NCBI GenBank assembly: GCA_023135025.1
Contig: JAGLTY010000165.1
Coordinates: 1-5,359, forward strand
Reading direction: 5' to 3'
Source: Bacteroidales bacterium
Lineage (GTDB): Bacteria; Bacteroidota; Bacteroidia; Bacteroidales; GCA-2748055
DNA length: 5,359 bases
Shown here: piece after piece, positions 1-5,359 of the stretch
Layout: every line of letters starts with the position of its first letter
Numbering within the stretch: the first letter of the stretch is position 1
Position numbers and translations under genes: made by a program
Notes under the pieces: generated by a model
Databases searched by the model: none
Told to the model about the DNA's origin: nothing
Seen by the model: only the letters and a program-made list of their open reading frames with translations

Positions 1-787
1 CCTCAATCACTTTCTCGTATGGAGCTAATTCAATTGACCACAACCGCAAAGAATCGCTTGGTATTGTTGCTAAGGATCTGTGCGAATCAGTTTTTGTATC
101 GCCGTGACCGGGAAAATGCTTGGCTGCCACCAAAACACCATTGTCCTGCATCCCCTCCATCAGTGCCACCACCTTGGCAGTGACATTTTGCCGTCCCTCG
201 CCAAACGACCTTGTGCCAATCACAGGATTGGACGGGTTGTTATTGATATCGGCCACAGGTGCCAGGTTCATATGGACCCCCAGCCGTTTGAACTGAATGG
301 CCATATCACCACCCAACCTGTAAATCAAACTGTTATCGGAAATTCCACCCAGGATCATTGTGGCCGGGTATGTGATGGTCTCCTTCAGCCTCATTCCCAA
401 ACCATTCTCACCATCGATGGCCACCAGGAGCGGAATTTCCGCTGCCGCCTGGTAGAGATTGGTGAGCCGTGCCTGCTCCAGGGGCTCCCCCTGGAAGAAG
501 AGGATCCCTCCCACCTTTTGCCGCTTCACCTGTTTCAATACTGCTTTTTCATGGGCAGGACCCATGTTGGAATAACCATATACCATGATCATCTGGGCGA
601 TCCGCTCCTCCATCGACATGGTCGCCATTACCGAATCGGCCCAGGCCTGTCCCACTTCAAGAAAGGGAGGATCAGTGCGAACAGGCGGGTCCAGAACCGG
701 TTGAAGTCCCTGTGCCTCCGGTCTCACTACAGAGTAAGCCAGAATCAGGATTGTAATGATAATTGTTCGCAACAGGTTGTTTTTCAT
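1..787 (-). CDS. Secreted glycoside hydrolase family 3 protein, NagZ-type beta-N-acetylglucosaminidase (N-terminal part; runs off left edge)
   Basis: The 262 visible codons start with an ATG at 787 and remain open to the left edge. Residues 1 to about 26 form a Sec signal peptide (basic start, hydrophobic stretch, then PEAQG), so the protein is exported. The GH3 TIM-barrel follows: MSMEERIAQM at 57-66, VGGILFFQG at 92-100, IDGENG at 124-129 (substrate-binding Asp125), NLAPVADI at 174-181, VIGTRSFG at 189-196, and KHFPGHGDT at 223-231 followed by DSH at 234-236. In NagZ-type GH3 enzymes the D-x-H dyad on this loop is the acid/base, which separates them from GH3 beta-glucosidases. The likely role is removing terminal beta-GlcNAc from peptidoglycan or other glycans, in the periplasm or at the surface. 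The catalytic nucleophile lies beyond the edge. In Bacteroidota such proteins are often about 1000 residues with a C-terminal beta-lactamase-like domain; whether this one is cannot be seen. It is transcribed divergently from the DUF6485 gene. Confidence 0.9.
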   Translation of the reverse strand, partial: MKNNLLRTIIITILILAYSVVRPEAQGLQPVLDPPVRTDPPFLEVGQAWADSVMATMSMEERIAQMIMVYGYSNMGPAHEKAVLKQVKRQKVGGILFFQGEPLEQARLTNLYQAAAEIPLLVAIDGENGLGMRLKETITYPATMILGGISDNSLIYRLGGDMAIQFKRLGVHMNLAPVADINNNPSNPVIGTRSFGEGRQNVTAKVVALMEGMQDNGVLVAAKHFPGHGDTKTDSHRSLATIPSDSLRLWSIELAPYEKVIE

Positions 788-795
788 CTATACAA

Positions 796-824
796 CAAAG
801 TAAGAAAAAAAGCCTATTTTCAAT
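796..824 (-). promoter_or_regulatory. Possible Bacteroidota-type promoter for the GH3 gene
   Basis: Read on the minus strand, TTG (823-821) is followed after 17 bases by TTACTTTG (803-796). The Bacteroidota housekeeping consensus is TTG, 17-23 bases, TAnnTTTG; the second base of the -7 box is the only mismatch. The start of transcription would fall within a few bases of the ATG at 787, giving a very short leader. No Shine-Dalgarno sequence is seen before that ATG. This is a consensus match only and could be chance in an AT-rich gap. Confidence 0.3.
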
Positions 825-827
825 CTG

Positions 828-835
828 TATTTTTA
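828..835 (+). promoter_or_regulatory. Weak candidate -7 box for the DUF6485 gene
   Basis: TATTTTTA resembles the Bacteroidota -7 element TAnnTTTG, with the final G replaced by A, 24 bases before the ATG at 860. No TTG lies at the expected upstream distance, because that position is an A-rich run. The gap of 788-859 must hold the promoters of both divergent genes, and this is the best plus-strand candidate I can find. Confidence 0.18.
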
Positions 836-851
836 CCAACCCACAGAAACA

Positions 852-857
852 GAGGAG
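852..857 (+). promoter_or_regulatory. Shine-Dalgarno-like GAGGAG that supports the start at 860
   Basis: GAGGAG lies two bases before the ATG at 860. The spacing is shorter than usual, but it is the only purine-rich SD-like motif directly before a start codon in the window. It supports 860 over the much longer in-frame reading that begins at 80. The other genes here have no comparable motif, as is usual in Bacteroidota. Confidence 0.4.
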
Positions 858-859
858 CA

Positions 860-1069
860 ATGGAGTGCAAAAAAGAACAGAACCTTGTCAATTGCAACTG
901 CAGCTATCCATGCAGCAAGAAGGGAATCTGCTGTGACTGCATCGGATCACACAGAAGAATCGGCGAGATGCCAGGCTGCTATTTCCCCAATGATATAGAA
1001 GCAGGCTATGACCGTTCGGTCGACAACTTCATCCGGATCTACAAAGAGCGGGGCATCTGCTGGAACTAG
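860..1069 (+). CDS. Small cysteine-rich DUF6485 family protein
   Basis: This 69-residue protein begins MECKKEQNLVNCNCSYPC. It has nine cysteines, at positions 3, 12, 14, 18, 24, 25, 27, 40 and 67, with the dense block C-x-C-x3-C-x5-C-C-x-C. The motifs SHRRIGEMPGCYFP (30-43) and YDRSVDNFIRIY (50-61) match my recollection of DUF6485, a family of about 65-75 residues of unknown function. The cysteine pattern suggests binding of zinc or an iron-sulfur cluster, but this is inference. It has no signal peptide or membrane segment and is probably cytoplasmic. The frame is open upstream to 80, but that part is antisense to the GH3 gene and has no family similarity; 860 gives the family's usual length and N-terminus. 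It is the only plus-strand gene, so it is monocistronic, and is followed at once by terminator-like hairpins, the first of which contains its stop codon. Confidence 0.85.
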   Translation: MECKKEQNLVNCNCSYPCSKKGICCDCIGSHRRIGEMPGCYFPNDIEAGYDRSVDNFIRIYKERGICWN

Positions 1070-1090
1070 CCGCCAGGCTAGACCCTTTTT
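1062..1090 (+). terminator. Intrinsic terminator of the DUF6485 gene
   Basis: A perfect six-base stem, CTAGCC (1066-1071) with GGCTAG (1076-1081), closes a GCCA loop. It is extended by GG (1062-1063) pairing with CC (1084-1085) across a two-base internal loop, and is followed directly by TTTTT at 1086-1090. The TAG stop codon of the DUF6485 gene (1067-1069) lies inside the 5' arm. The T-tract works only for plus-strand transcription. Confidence 0.7.
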
Positions 1091-1121
1091 CTGGAACTAG
1101 CCGCCTATAGGTCCAGTTTTT
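1091..1121 (+). terminator. Second, tandem intrinsic terminator (plus strand)
   Basis: CTGGA (1091-1095) pairs with TCCAG (1112-1116). An inner CTA (1097-1099) pairs with TAG (1108-1110) across a single A/G mismatch, leaving an eight-base loop. TTTTT follows directly at 1117-1121. The 5' arm is the same 15 bases as in the hairpin before it, but the 3' arm differs and still pairs. The right part lies antisense in the last codons of the convergent peptidase gene, so it would also block plus-strand read-through into that gene. Confidence 0.5.
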
Positions 1122-2319
1122 CAGCCATGGTAACAGGTACAGCCTCCCTGTGCACCATGAAAAAGATGGTCTTAGCGCGCATATAGGCCTCCGAAACGTA
1201 TTGGTATCCTTTATAAATGTGATTACCCGTTCCCCATGAATTCTTCACCAGGTAGAACTTATTGCCTGCCTGGTCCTTTGCAATCCCCGTAATGTGCATC
1301 AGGTGGTCGTCAGTGGTCTGGTAGTTATCAAACATCTCCTGCCGGCTCTCCTGGGTAATGGTGCGCTCCTTTTTAGGAGTGGAGAAATCGTAAAACAGCG
1401 CCTGCTGCTCGCTCTCCGACAATTCGTCCCACCTGGCCCGCTCCAGTCCGCTCAGGTCCTCAATCTCGGTGGAGGGCATAAGGGCCACTCCCTTTTTCCA
1501 ATCATAGCTCTTCTCCCCCACATCGGCATCCCAGCAAACGCTATAACCGGTCTTCAGGGCATGATCGAGCAGCTCCATCATCTCATCCAGCGGCACATTG
1601 TCAATGCTGCTCCAGAGCCAGTTATCGGGAATCTCGAGAATAAACGGCGCATAAAACGGTTGGTGGGTAAACGAACCGATAGAGACATAGTCTTCCGGAT
1701 TGAGGCCCAGTCCGTCAGCAAAAGAGGTTGGAGTATAGGTGCTTCCATCATAGTCAAACTTATCGGGCACCACGCCCATGTATGCATCCAGGATACCATT
1801 ATAGCCCTCTTTCCACACTTTCGTCAGGGTTCGGTTACGGTTTTTGATCACCTGGTCCACATATCCTTTCAACACAGCATCCATCTCTCCATGAACCGGC
1901 AGGGAGTCCCCCTGGGCCAACCCGTCGTACGCTTCATTGGGAACCATCCCGAACTCCTTCCATATATGCAACACATCCATTGCCAATCCCCCGCTCCCAA
2001 AATTGGTCTTTCCGTGCATCCGCACATACTTATCCGCCTTCATCTCATAGGCTTTCCTTACAAAATACATCTCTGAAAGATCATACTCACCTTCGCCAAT
2101 GCGCAGAAGTTCAGCTTCAATAAAACTAGTGGCTGCAAAACTCCAGCAGGTACCCGACCTGTGCTGGTCCTTTACAGGAGTTGCAGGAACAGTAGTTTCC
2201 ATAGTAAATTTGTAACCTTCCGGTTCCTCTCCCTTTTTCTTTTTCTGTCCGTTCAGACTGGTGACTGAAATGGCTACACCGATCAAAATCAGTGTGATGT
2301 GACATATAACTTTTTTCAT
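1105..2319 (-). CDS. Secreted C1B-family cysteine peptidase (aminopeptidase C / bleomycin hydrolase-like)
   Basis: This 404-residue protein has a Sec signal peptide at about residues 1-24 (MKK start, hydrophobic core, SLNG before Q25), then a lysine-rich linker. The papain-like catalytic set is complete: oxyanion Gln52 in VKDQHRSGTCWSFA, nucleophile Cys58, His339 in DDHLMHITGI, and Asn360 in VKNSWG. Between them lie family motifs such as YDLSEMYFV, FGSGG and GYNGILDAYMG. The overall pattern matches secreted PepC-like C1 peptidases of Bacteroides rather than papain itself. Cytoplasmic PepC is about 440-450 residues, so this is slightly shorter and is exported. Its likely job is trimming peptides in the periplasm or outside; aminopeptidase versus endopeptidase activity cannot be told from sequence. 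It lies 72 bases downstream of the LytTR gene on the same strand and converges on DUF6485. No Shine-Dalgarno sequence precedes the ATG at 2319, and I see no minus-strand T-tract terminator after its stop. Confidence 0.9.
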   Translation of the reverse strand: MKKVICHITLILIGVAISVTSLNGQKKKKGEEPEGYKFTMETTVPATPVKDQHRSGTCWSFAATSFIEAELLRIGEGEYDLSEMYFVRKAYEMKADKYVRMHGKTNFGSGGLAMDVLHIWKEFGMVPNEAYDGLAQGDSLPVHGEMDAVLKGYVDQVIKNRNRTLTKVWKEGYNGILDAYMGVVPDKFDYDGSTYTPTSFADGLGLNPEDYVSIGSFTHQPFYAPFILEIPDNWLWSSIDNVPLDEMMELLDHALKTGYSVCWDADVGEKSYDWKKGVALMPSTEIEDLSGLERARWDELSESEQQALFYDFSTPKKERTITQESRQEMFDNYQTTDDHLMHITGIAKDQAGNKFYLVKNSWGTGNHIYKGYQYVSEAYMRAKTIFFMVHREAVPVTMAEKLDL

Positions 2320-2336
2320 GTTTCTAGGTATAGATT

Positions 2337-2391
2337 TTAAGACCTTGAAAATAGCAATTATTCCTGAAGAAAAGGAGAACTGGGGTCTTAA
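2337..2391. repeat. 8-base inverted repeat at the ends of the LytTR-peptidase gap
   Basis: TTAAGACC (2337-2344) and GGTCTTAA (2384-2391) are exact reverse complements separated by 39 bases. One arm sits directly after the LytTR stop codon and the other 17 bases before the peptidase ATG. On the minus-strand transcript this could form a long-loop hairpin acting as a weak terminator or processing site between the two genes, or the arms could be a regulator site. The long loop and lack of a U-tract make an ordinary intrinsic terminator unlikely. No convincing TTG/TAnnTTTG promoter was found in the gap. Confidence 0.35.
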
Positions 2392-3252
2392 TCAGAGAGA
2401 GACCCGGTTCAGGAATTCATGCACATGCTCGGCATAGGTCCGGGAGACCGGGATGCGGATCTCTTCTGGCGTATCGAGGTAGATGTAGAGGTTGGTGCTG
2501 ATCAGCTTCACAAGCTTGATATTTTCGAAATTGACCATGTAGGAGCGGTGGCAACGGTGAATCAGTGTACCCTCCAGCTCTTTCTCGAGCCGCTTCATGG
2601 TATTGCGAAGCATAATCTTCTTCACCTTCCCCTTCTCCAGGGTAAGTACCGTCACATAGTTGTCGGTCGACTCCACATAGAGTATATCGGCCGACTTGAT
2701 GGAAAAACGAAGTTTCTCGGTCTCGTCCCTGAAGGTGATCATCTTCTTCTCCCGGAACTCCTGCGAAGTATTTTCCGTAAGGCTCTCCAGCTTTGTGCGT
2801 TTGTCTTTCATGGAGAGGTAGAGCCAGGAGATGGAGTAGGGAATGGCCAGTACCATCAATGTAATAAAGAGCAGACTGGTAAAACGGTCCACCAGATCCA
2901 TGCCCGATTCCAACAGCACCAGGTCCACCACCAGGTAGATAGTTGCCATCAGAACAATTTCTGCCAGATGCCAGAGGCCGAAAATAAGATAGGTCATACG
3001 GATTCTACCCATGAGCAGGAAAAAAATCAGCTTACTGATCACGATCCCCAGCATCCCGATCAGAATCATGGCGCTTGAATTAAAAAAGAACTCCAGCCTG
3101 CTCATCTCAGTCCACGATGAGGCATTAAAGGGTGCATAAATATTGATAAATACCAGCGCAAAGATGGAGACAAACATGACCTGGGTAATGAGGGTCGATT
3201 TATCCTTCAGATAATCGGGAATCTCTTCAAATATTATCTTAATACGTCTCAT
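2392..3252 (-). CDS. Membrane-anchored LytTR-domain transcriptional regulator (four TM segments)
   Basis: The protein has 286 residues counted from the ATG at 3252. Four hydrophobic segments at about 21-41, 58-81, 88-113 and 123-147 are followed by a charged linker (about 148-170) and a LytTR DNA-binding domain at about 172-280. Domain motifs are ILYVESTDNYVTV (190-202), MLRNTMKRLEKEL (214-226), HRCHRSYMVNFENI (232-245) and IPVSRTY (267-273). There is no response-regulator receiver domain, so the signal is probably sensed through the membrane part instead of by phosphorylation. LytTR domains bind paired direct repeats upstream of target genes; the targets here are unknown. A TTG codon at 3255 directly before the ATG would add one residue, but ATG is preferred. 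The start lies inside the end of the PD40/OmpA gene, a 14-base overlap in another frame, which suggests translational coupling and a shared function in the envelope. Confidence 0.88.
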   Translation of the reverse strand: MRRIKIIFEEIPDYLKDKSTLITQVMFVSIFALVFINIYAPFNASSWTEMSRLEFFFNSSAMILIGMLGIVISKLIFFLLMGRIRMTYLIFGLWHLAEIVLMATIYLVVDLVLLESGMDLVDRFTSLLFITLMVLAIPYSISWLYLSMKDKRTKLESLTENTSQEFREKKMITFRDETEKLRFSIKSADILYVESTDNYVTVLTLEKGKVKKIMLRNTMKRLEKELEGTLIHRCHRSYMVNFENIKLVKLISTNLYIYLDTPEEIRIPVSRTYAEHVHEFLNRVSL

Positions 3253-5182
3253 CAATGGCTACAATTTTTAGTTCGGTCCGCCGGTTCCGGGCTCTGCCCT
3301 CCTCATTCTCATTGTCTGCCACCGGATTGATCTCCCCGTAACCGGCCGCTTTCATTCTCCTCTTATCAATCCCTTTGTTTATCAGGTAGTCCACAACACT
3401 CCGGGCCCTTTGCTCCGACAACTCCTGGTTATGTCCCGGTGTCCCTGTATTGTCGGTATGGCCACTGATCTCCACCCCGATGGCCGGGTTCAGCAACAGA
3501 AAATCGTACACCCGGTTCAACTCGGACCTGGATGCCCGCTCCAGTTCGAACGATCCCGTTGCATAAAAGATATTGTGCAGCACCACCACACTACCCACCC
3601 TCACCGGCTCCAGTGGAACATCCCGGTGCAGGGGTTTGGCCTGACTGTACAGCCCTGTGAAGGTGAAATGATCTGAATAGAAGAGGTATCCGTCTGCTGA
3701 AACATTCAGTGCATAATCCCGGTCGGTTGGAAGAGAGATCAGGTAGTCGCCTTCACCCGGATAGGATTCCAGCTCCATGACCGCCTCTTCGGTCTCCAGA
3801 TCGATCAACTGCAACACCGCCTTCAACCCTCTCATATTGCGGGAATCATATACCCTCCCTGTCATATAGGAGACAGCCACCGGCCGCACCTCATCCGGCA
3901 TCTCGAAGGCGTATATATCGGTATCGGTCCCCTCTCCCCTGTTGGATGCAAAATAGGCACGGTTGCCCCTGGCATTCAAAGTCAGGCCAATATCATCGTC
4001 ATATGTATTGATGGGATAACCAAGATTTTCAGGTGTAGTCCAGCCCGAGGACCGGTTAAATCTTGTCAAAAACAGGTCCCCCTGGCCCATGCCCGGCCAG
4101 CCTGTAGATGAAAAATAGAGGCTCTGCTGATCGGGATGTATGAAAGGCGACTGTTCCAGCCCCGTTGTATTGACCGAATCGCCCAGGTTCACAGGATCGC
4201 TCCAGCTATCTCCAATTTTTTCTGACATCCATATGTCGTAGGATCCGGATCCGCCCGGCCGGTTGGAGGTAAAATAGAGGATTCGTCCATCGGCCGATAT
4301 GGCCGGATGCTTCTCACTGTACCGGCTGTTCACCGGGCTGCCCGCATTTCTGGGGCTGCTCCACCTTCCATCTTTCAGGGTCGTATAGTAGAGGTCGCAC
4401 ATTCCCTGTCCGCTGCGTCGATTACAGGCGGTAAACCAGAGCGTCCTCCCATCCGCAGTCATGGAATGTGCACCCTCATTATCGGGCGTATTCAACGGTG
4501 CACCTGCGTTTTCACGTGGTTCCCACGATCCCTCCACCCGGGTGGAGAAGAAAAAGTCCTCATGCAGATATTGCGGATCCCCACCTGTATGCGTCTCACC
4601 CGGAAGCATCACTGTAAACATCAGCATCTTTTCATCCACCGAAAGGGCGGGCCAGTATTCACTGTACTCTGAGTTCACTGCATCGCCCAGATTCTCAGGC
4701 TGAAAGGGAACAGGATTCCTGATGGCCTCCATGGCAAAGATGCATTTCTCCCTGATGGACTCACCTGCGTTTCTGTTCTTCACCTCATGGGGAGGGAAAG
4801 CGAGATAGCTATCAACCAGCAACTGCGCCCCCTCATAATCGCCTGTCATCAGTTTCAGTCCGGCCAGCAACCTGTAACCTTCAGGATTTCCCTGGGGATC
4901 GATCTCCAATGTAAAGGCGTAATGAACGATGGCCTCTTCCAGTCGTCCCTGATCATAACAGAGCTGAGCCAGCATCTGGTAGGCTTCAATAAACTGGTCG
5001 TCCGCTTCTATGGCCTTCAGCAACGCCTCCTCTACACACACATCATTCCTTAATTCATAACAACTCCTGGCCTCCTCAAATCGCTTGATGGCTTTTTTAG
5101 AACCGGAGCTATAGTACTGTCCGAATAGCCCCGGTGAAAGGGCAACTATAATGATCAGCCATATGCTTCTTCTGAAACCCAT
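3239..5182 (-). CDS. TPR / PD40 beta-propeller / CRD / OmpA-family envelope protein (PorE-like architecture)
   Basis: The protein has 647 residues. Domains in order: signal peptide at about 1-21 (ends LFGQ); TPR-like helical repeats at about 27-130; five PD40 propeller repeats at about 165-428, each with a linker such as AGSPVN and a core such as ISADGRILYFTSNRPGG, spaced about 54 residues apart; a carboxypeptidase-regulatory-like beta domain at about 438-520; and an OmpA C-terminal domain at about 531-643. The OmpA part has the peptidoglycan-binding pair Asp577 (in GHTDNTG) and Arg592 (in LSEQRARS), spaced as in known OmpA domains, then GYGEINP and RNRRTEL. It is therefore probably a periplasmic or outer-membrane-associated protein that binds peptidoglycan. 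The order matches PorE of the type IX secretion system, but PorE is a lipoprotein and this protein has no cysteine before residue 41. Many Bacteroidota paralogues share this layout, so a secretion role is unproven. Its ATG abuts the queE stop and its end overlaps the LytTR start. Confidence 0.92.
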   Translation of the reverse strand: MGFRRSIWLIIIVALSPGLFGQYYSSGSKKAIKRFEEARSCYELRNDVCVEEALLKAIEADDQFIEAYQMLAQLCYDQGRLEEAIVHYAFTLEIDPQGNPEGYRLLAGLKLMTGDYEGAQLLVDSYLAFPPHEVKNRNAGESIREKCIFAMEAIRNPVPFQPENLGDAVNSEYSEYWPALSVDEKMLMFTVMLPGETHTGGDPQYLHEDFFFSTRVEGSWEPRENAGAPLNTPDNEGAHSMTADGRTLWFTACNRRSGQGMCDLYYTTLKDGRWSSPRNAGSPVNSRYSEKHPAISADGRILYFTSNRPGGSGSYDIWMSEKIGDSWSDPVNLGDSVNTTGLEQSPFIHPDQQSLYFSSTGWPGMGQGDLFLTRFNRSSGWTTPENLGYPINTYDDDIGLTLNARGNRAYFASNRGEGTDTDIYAFEMPDEVRPVAVSYMTGRVYDSRNMRGLKAVLQLIDLETEEAVMELESYPGEGDYLISLPTDRDYALNVSADGYLFYSDHFTFTGLYSQAKPLHRDVPLEPVRVGSVVVLHNIFYATGSFELERASRSELNRVYDFLLLNPAIGVEISGHTDNTGTPGHNQELSEQRARSVVDYLINKGIDKRRMKAAGYGEINPVADNENEEGRARNRRTELKIVAIDETY

Positions 5183-5359
5183 TTACGGAATATGCATGTA
5201 TTTGTGCGACTGCAGAGAGATCATCCAGCGGGGATTCTGCTTGGAGAAGTCAATGATCAGGGGAAGTATCTGCTCCCGCTGGCTCCATTCGGGCTGCAGG
5301 TAGAGCTTACAATCATCACCCACCTTCGAACCGTTTTCAAGCGCCCAGGCAATATCATC
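5183..5359 (-). CDS. queE: 7-carboxy-7-deazaguanine synthase QueE (C-terminal part; runs off right edge)
   Basis: The last 58 residues of an open frame are visible, ending at the TAA at 5185-5183. They include KLYLQPEWSQREQILPLII and end in ISLQSHKYMHIP, which I recognise as the typical QueE C-terminus of Bacteroidota (LYLQPEWS, SLQTHKYLNIP type). QueE is a radical-SAM enzyme that contracts the ring of 6-carboxy-tetrahydropterin to 7-carboxy-7-deazaguanine, on the path to preQ0 and tRNA queuosine. The radical-SAM cysteine cluster is N-terminal and lies outside the window, so catalytic competence cannot be judged. The stop codon abuts the next gene's ATG with no gap, so queE is the upstream member of an operon with the PD40/OmpA and LytTR genes. 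Confidence 0.88.
   Translation of the reverse strand, partial: DDIAWALENGSKVGDDCKLYLQPEWSQREQILPLIIDFSKQNPRWMISLQSHKYMHIP

Larger units (their letters stand above)
1060..1121. repeat. Two-copy 31-base tandem unit with identical 15-base heads and T5 tails
   Basis: CTGGAACTAGCCGCC occurs at 1060-1074 and again at 1091-1105. In each copy a T5 run begins 11 bases after the repeat, at 1086 and 1117, so the period is 31 bases. The 11 bases between head and tail are almost wholly different. Copy 1 holds the stop codon of the DUF6485 gene; the last base of copy 2 is the last base of the minus-strand peptidase stop codon (1107-1105). Confidence 0.75.

Noticed and set aside
80..859. Plus-strand open frame upstream of the DUF6485 start
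   Set aside because: It is antisense to the GH3 gene, which has clear catalytic motifs. The translation shows no domain or signal and is rich in His, Cys and Arg, as antisense frames often are.
672..860. 62-codon minus-strand open frame upstream of and overlapping the GH3 start
   Set aside because: It overlaps the GH3 signal-peptide region in another frame, covers the divergent promoter gap, and resembles no known protein.
1061..1121. Bidirectional terminator serving the peptidase as well
   Set aside because: On the minus strand the hairpins are followed by A runs or mixed sequence, with no U-tract, so there is no support for intrinsic termination of the peptidase transcript here.
1294..2076. 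260-codon plus-strand open frame
   Set aside because: It is antisense to the C1B peptidase, which has all four catalytic residues in the other strand, and its translation shows no recognisable domain.
2419..3078. 219-codon plus-strand open frame
   Set aside because: It is antisense to the LytTR gene, shows no family motif, and has the His/Gln-rich composition of an antisense shadow.
4238..4262. Repeated GGATCC and GGCCGG-like palindromes
   Set aside because: They encode the conserved NRPGGSGSYD turn of a PD40 repeat in the OmpA-type gene, so codon content explains them.
3900..4700. Internal DNA repetition with a period of about 160 bases
   Set aside because: This is the expected footprint of the five PD40 propeller repeats of about 54 residues each, not a separate DNA repeat.

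Overview
The window reads as chromosomal DNA from a member of the Bacteroidota, most likely a Bacteroidales or Marinilabiliales-type organism. The evidence is the protein types: a PD40-propeller/OmpA envelope protein with a TPR and a carboxypeptidase-regulatory-like domain, a membrane-anchored LytTR regulator, a secreted C1B peptidase of the Bacteroides PepC-like kind, a secreted NagZ-type GH3 enzyme, and a DUF6485 protein. Most genes also lack a clear Shine-Dalgarno sequence. No mobile element, CRISPR array, tRNA or rRNA is visible. Base composition looks uniform.

Layout, left to right. (1) Positions 1-787, minus strand: N-terminal 262 codons of a secreted GH3 beta-N-acetylglucosaminidase that continues past the left edge. 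(2) 788-859: a divergent 72-base promoter gap. (3) 860-1069, plus strand: a 69-residue cysteine-rich DUF6485 protein, the only plus-strand gene. (4) 1060-1121: two adjacent hairpin-plus-T5 structures with a shared 15-base 5' arm, apparently tandem intrinsic terminators between two convergent genes. (5) 1105-2319, minus: secreted papain-like C1B peptidase with a complete Gln-Cys-His-Asn set. (6) 2320-2391: a 72-base gap with an 8-base inverted repeat at its two ends. (7) 2392-3252, minus: four-TM LytTR regulator. (8) 3239-5182, minus: TPR/PD40/CRD/OmpA envelope protein. (9) 5183-5359, minus: C-terminal 58 residues of QueE, which continues past the right edge.

Genes 9, 8 and 7 form a tightly packed minus-strand unit. 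The queE stop codon abuts the envelope-protein ATG (TAAATG), and that gene overlaps the LytTR gene by 14 bases. They are very probably co-transcribed and translationally coupled. The peptidase may be a fourth member or have its own promoter in the 72-base gap. A plausible reading is an envelope/peptidoglycan theme: a peptidoglycan-anchored periplasmic scaffold, an inner-membrane transcription factor, and exported hydrolases nearby. QueE (tRNA queuosine/7-deazaguanine synthesis) has no obvious functional link to the rest. I see well-known families here and no convincing new multi-gene defence or mobile system. The least explained items are the membrane LytTR/OmpA pair, the duplicated terminator and the DUF6485 protein.
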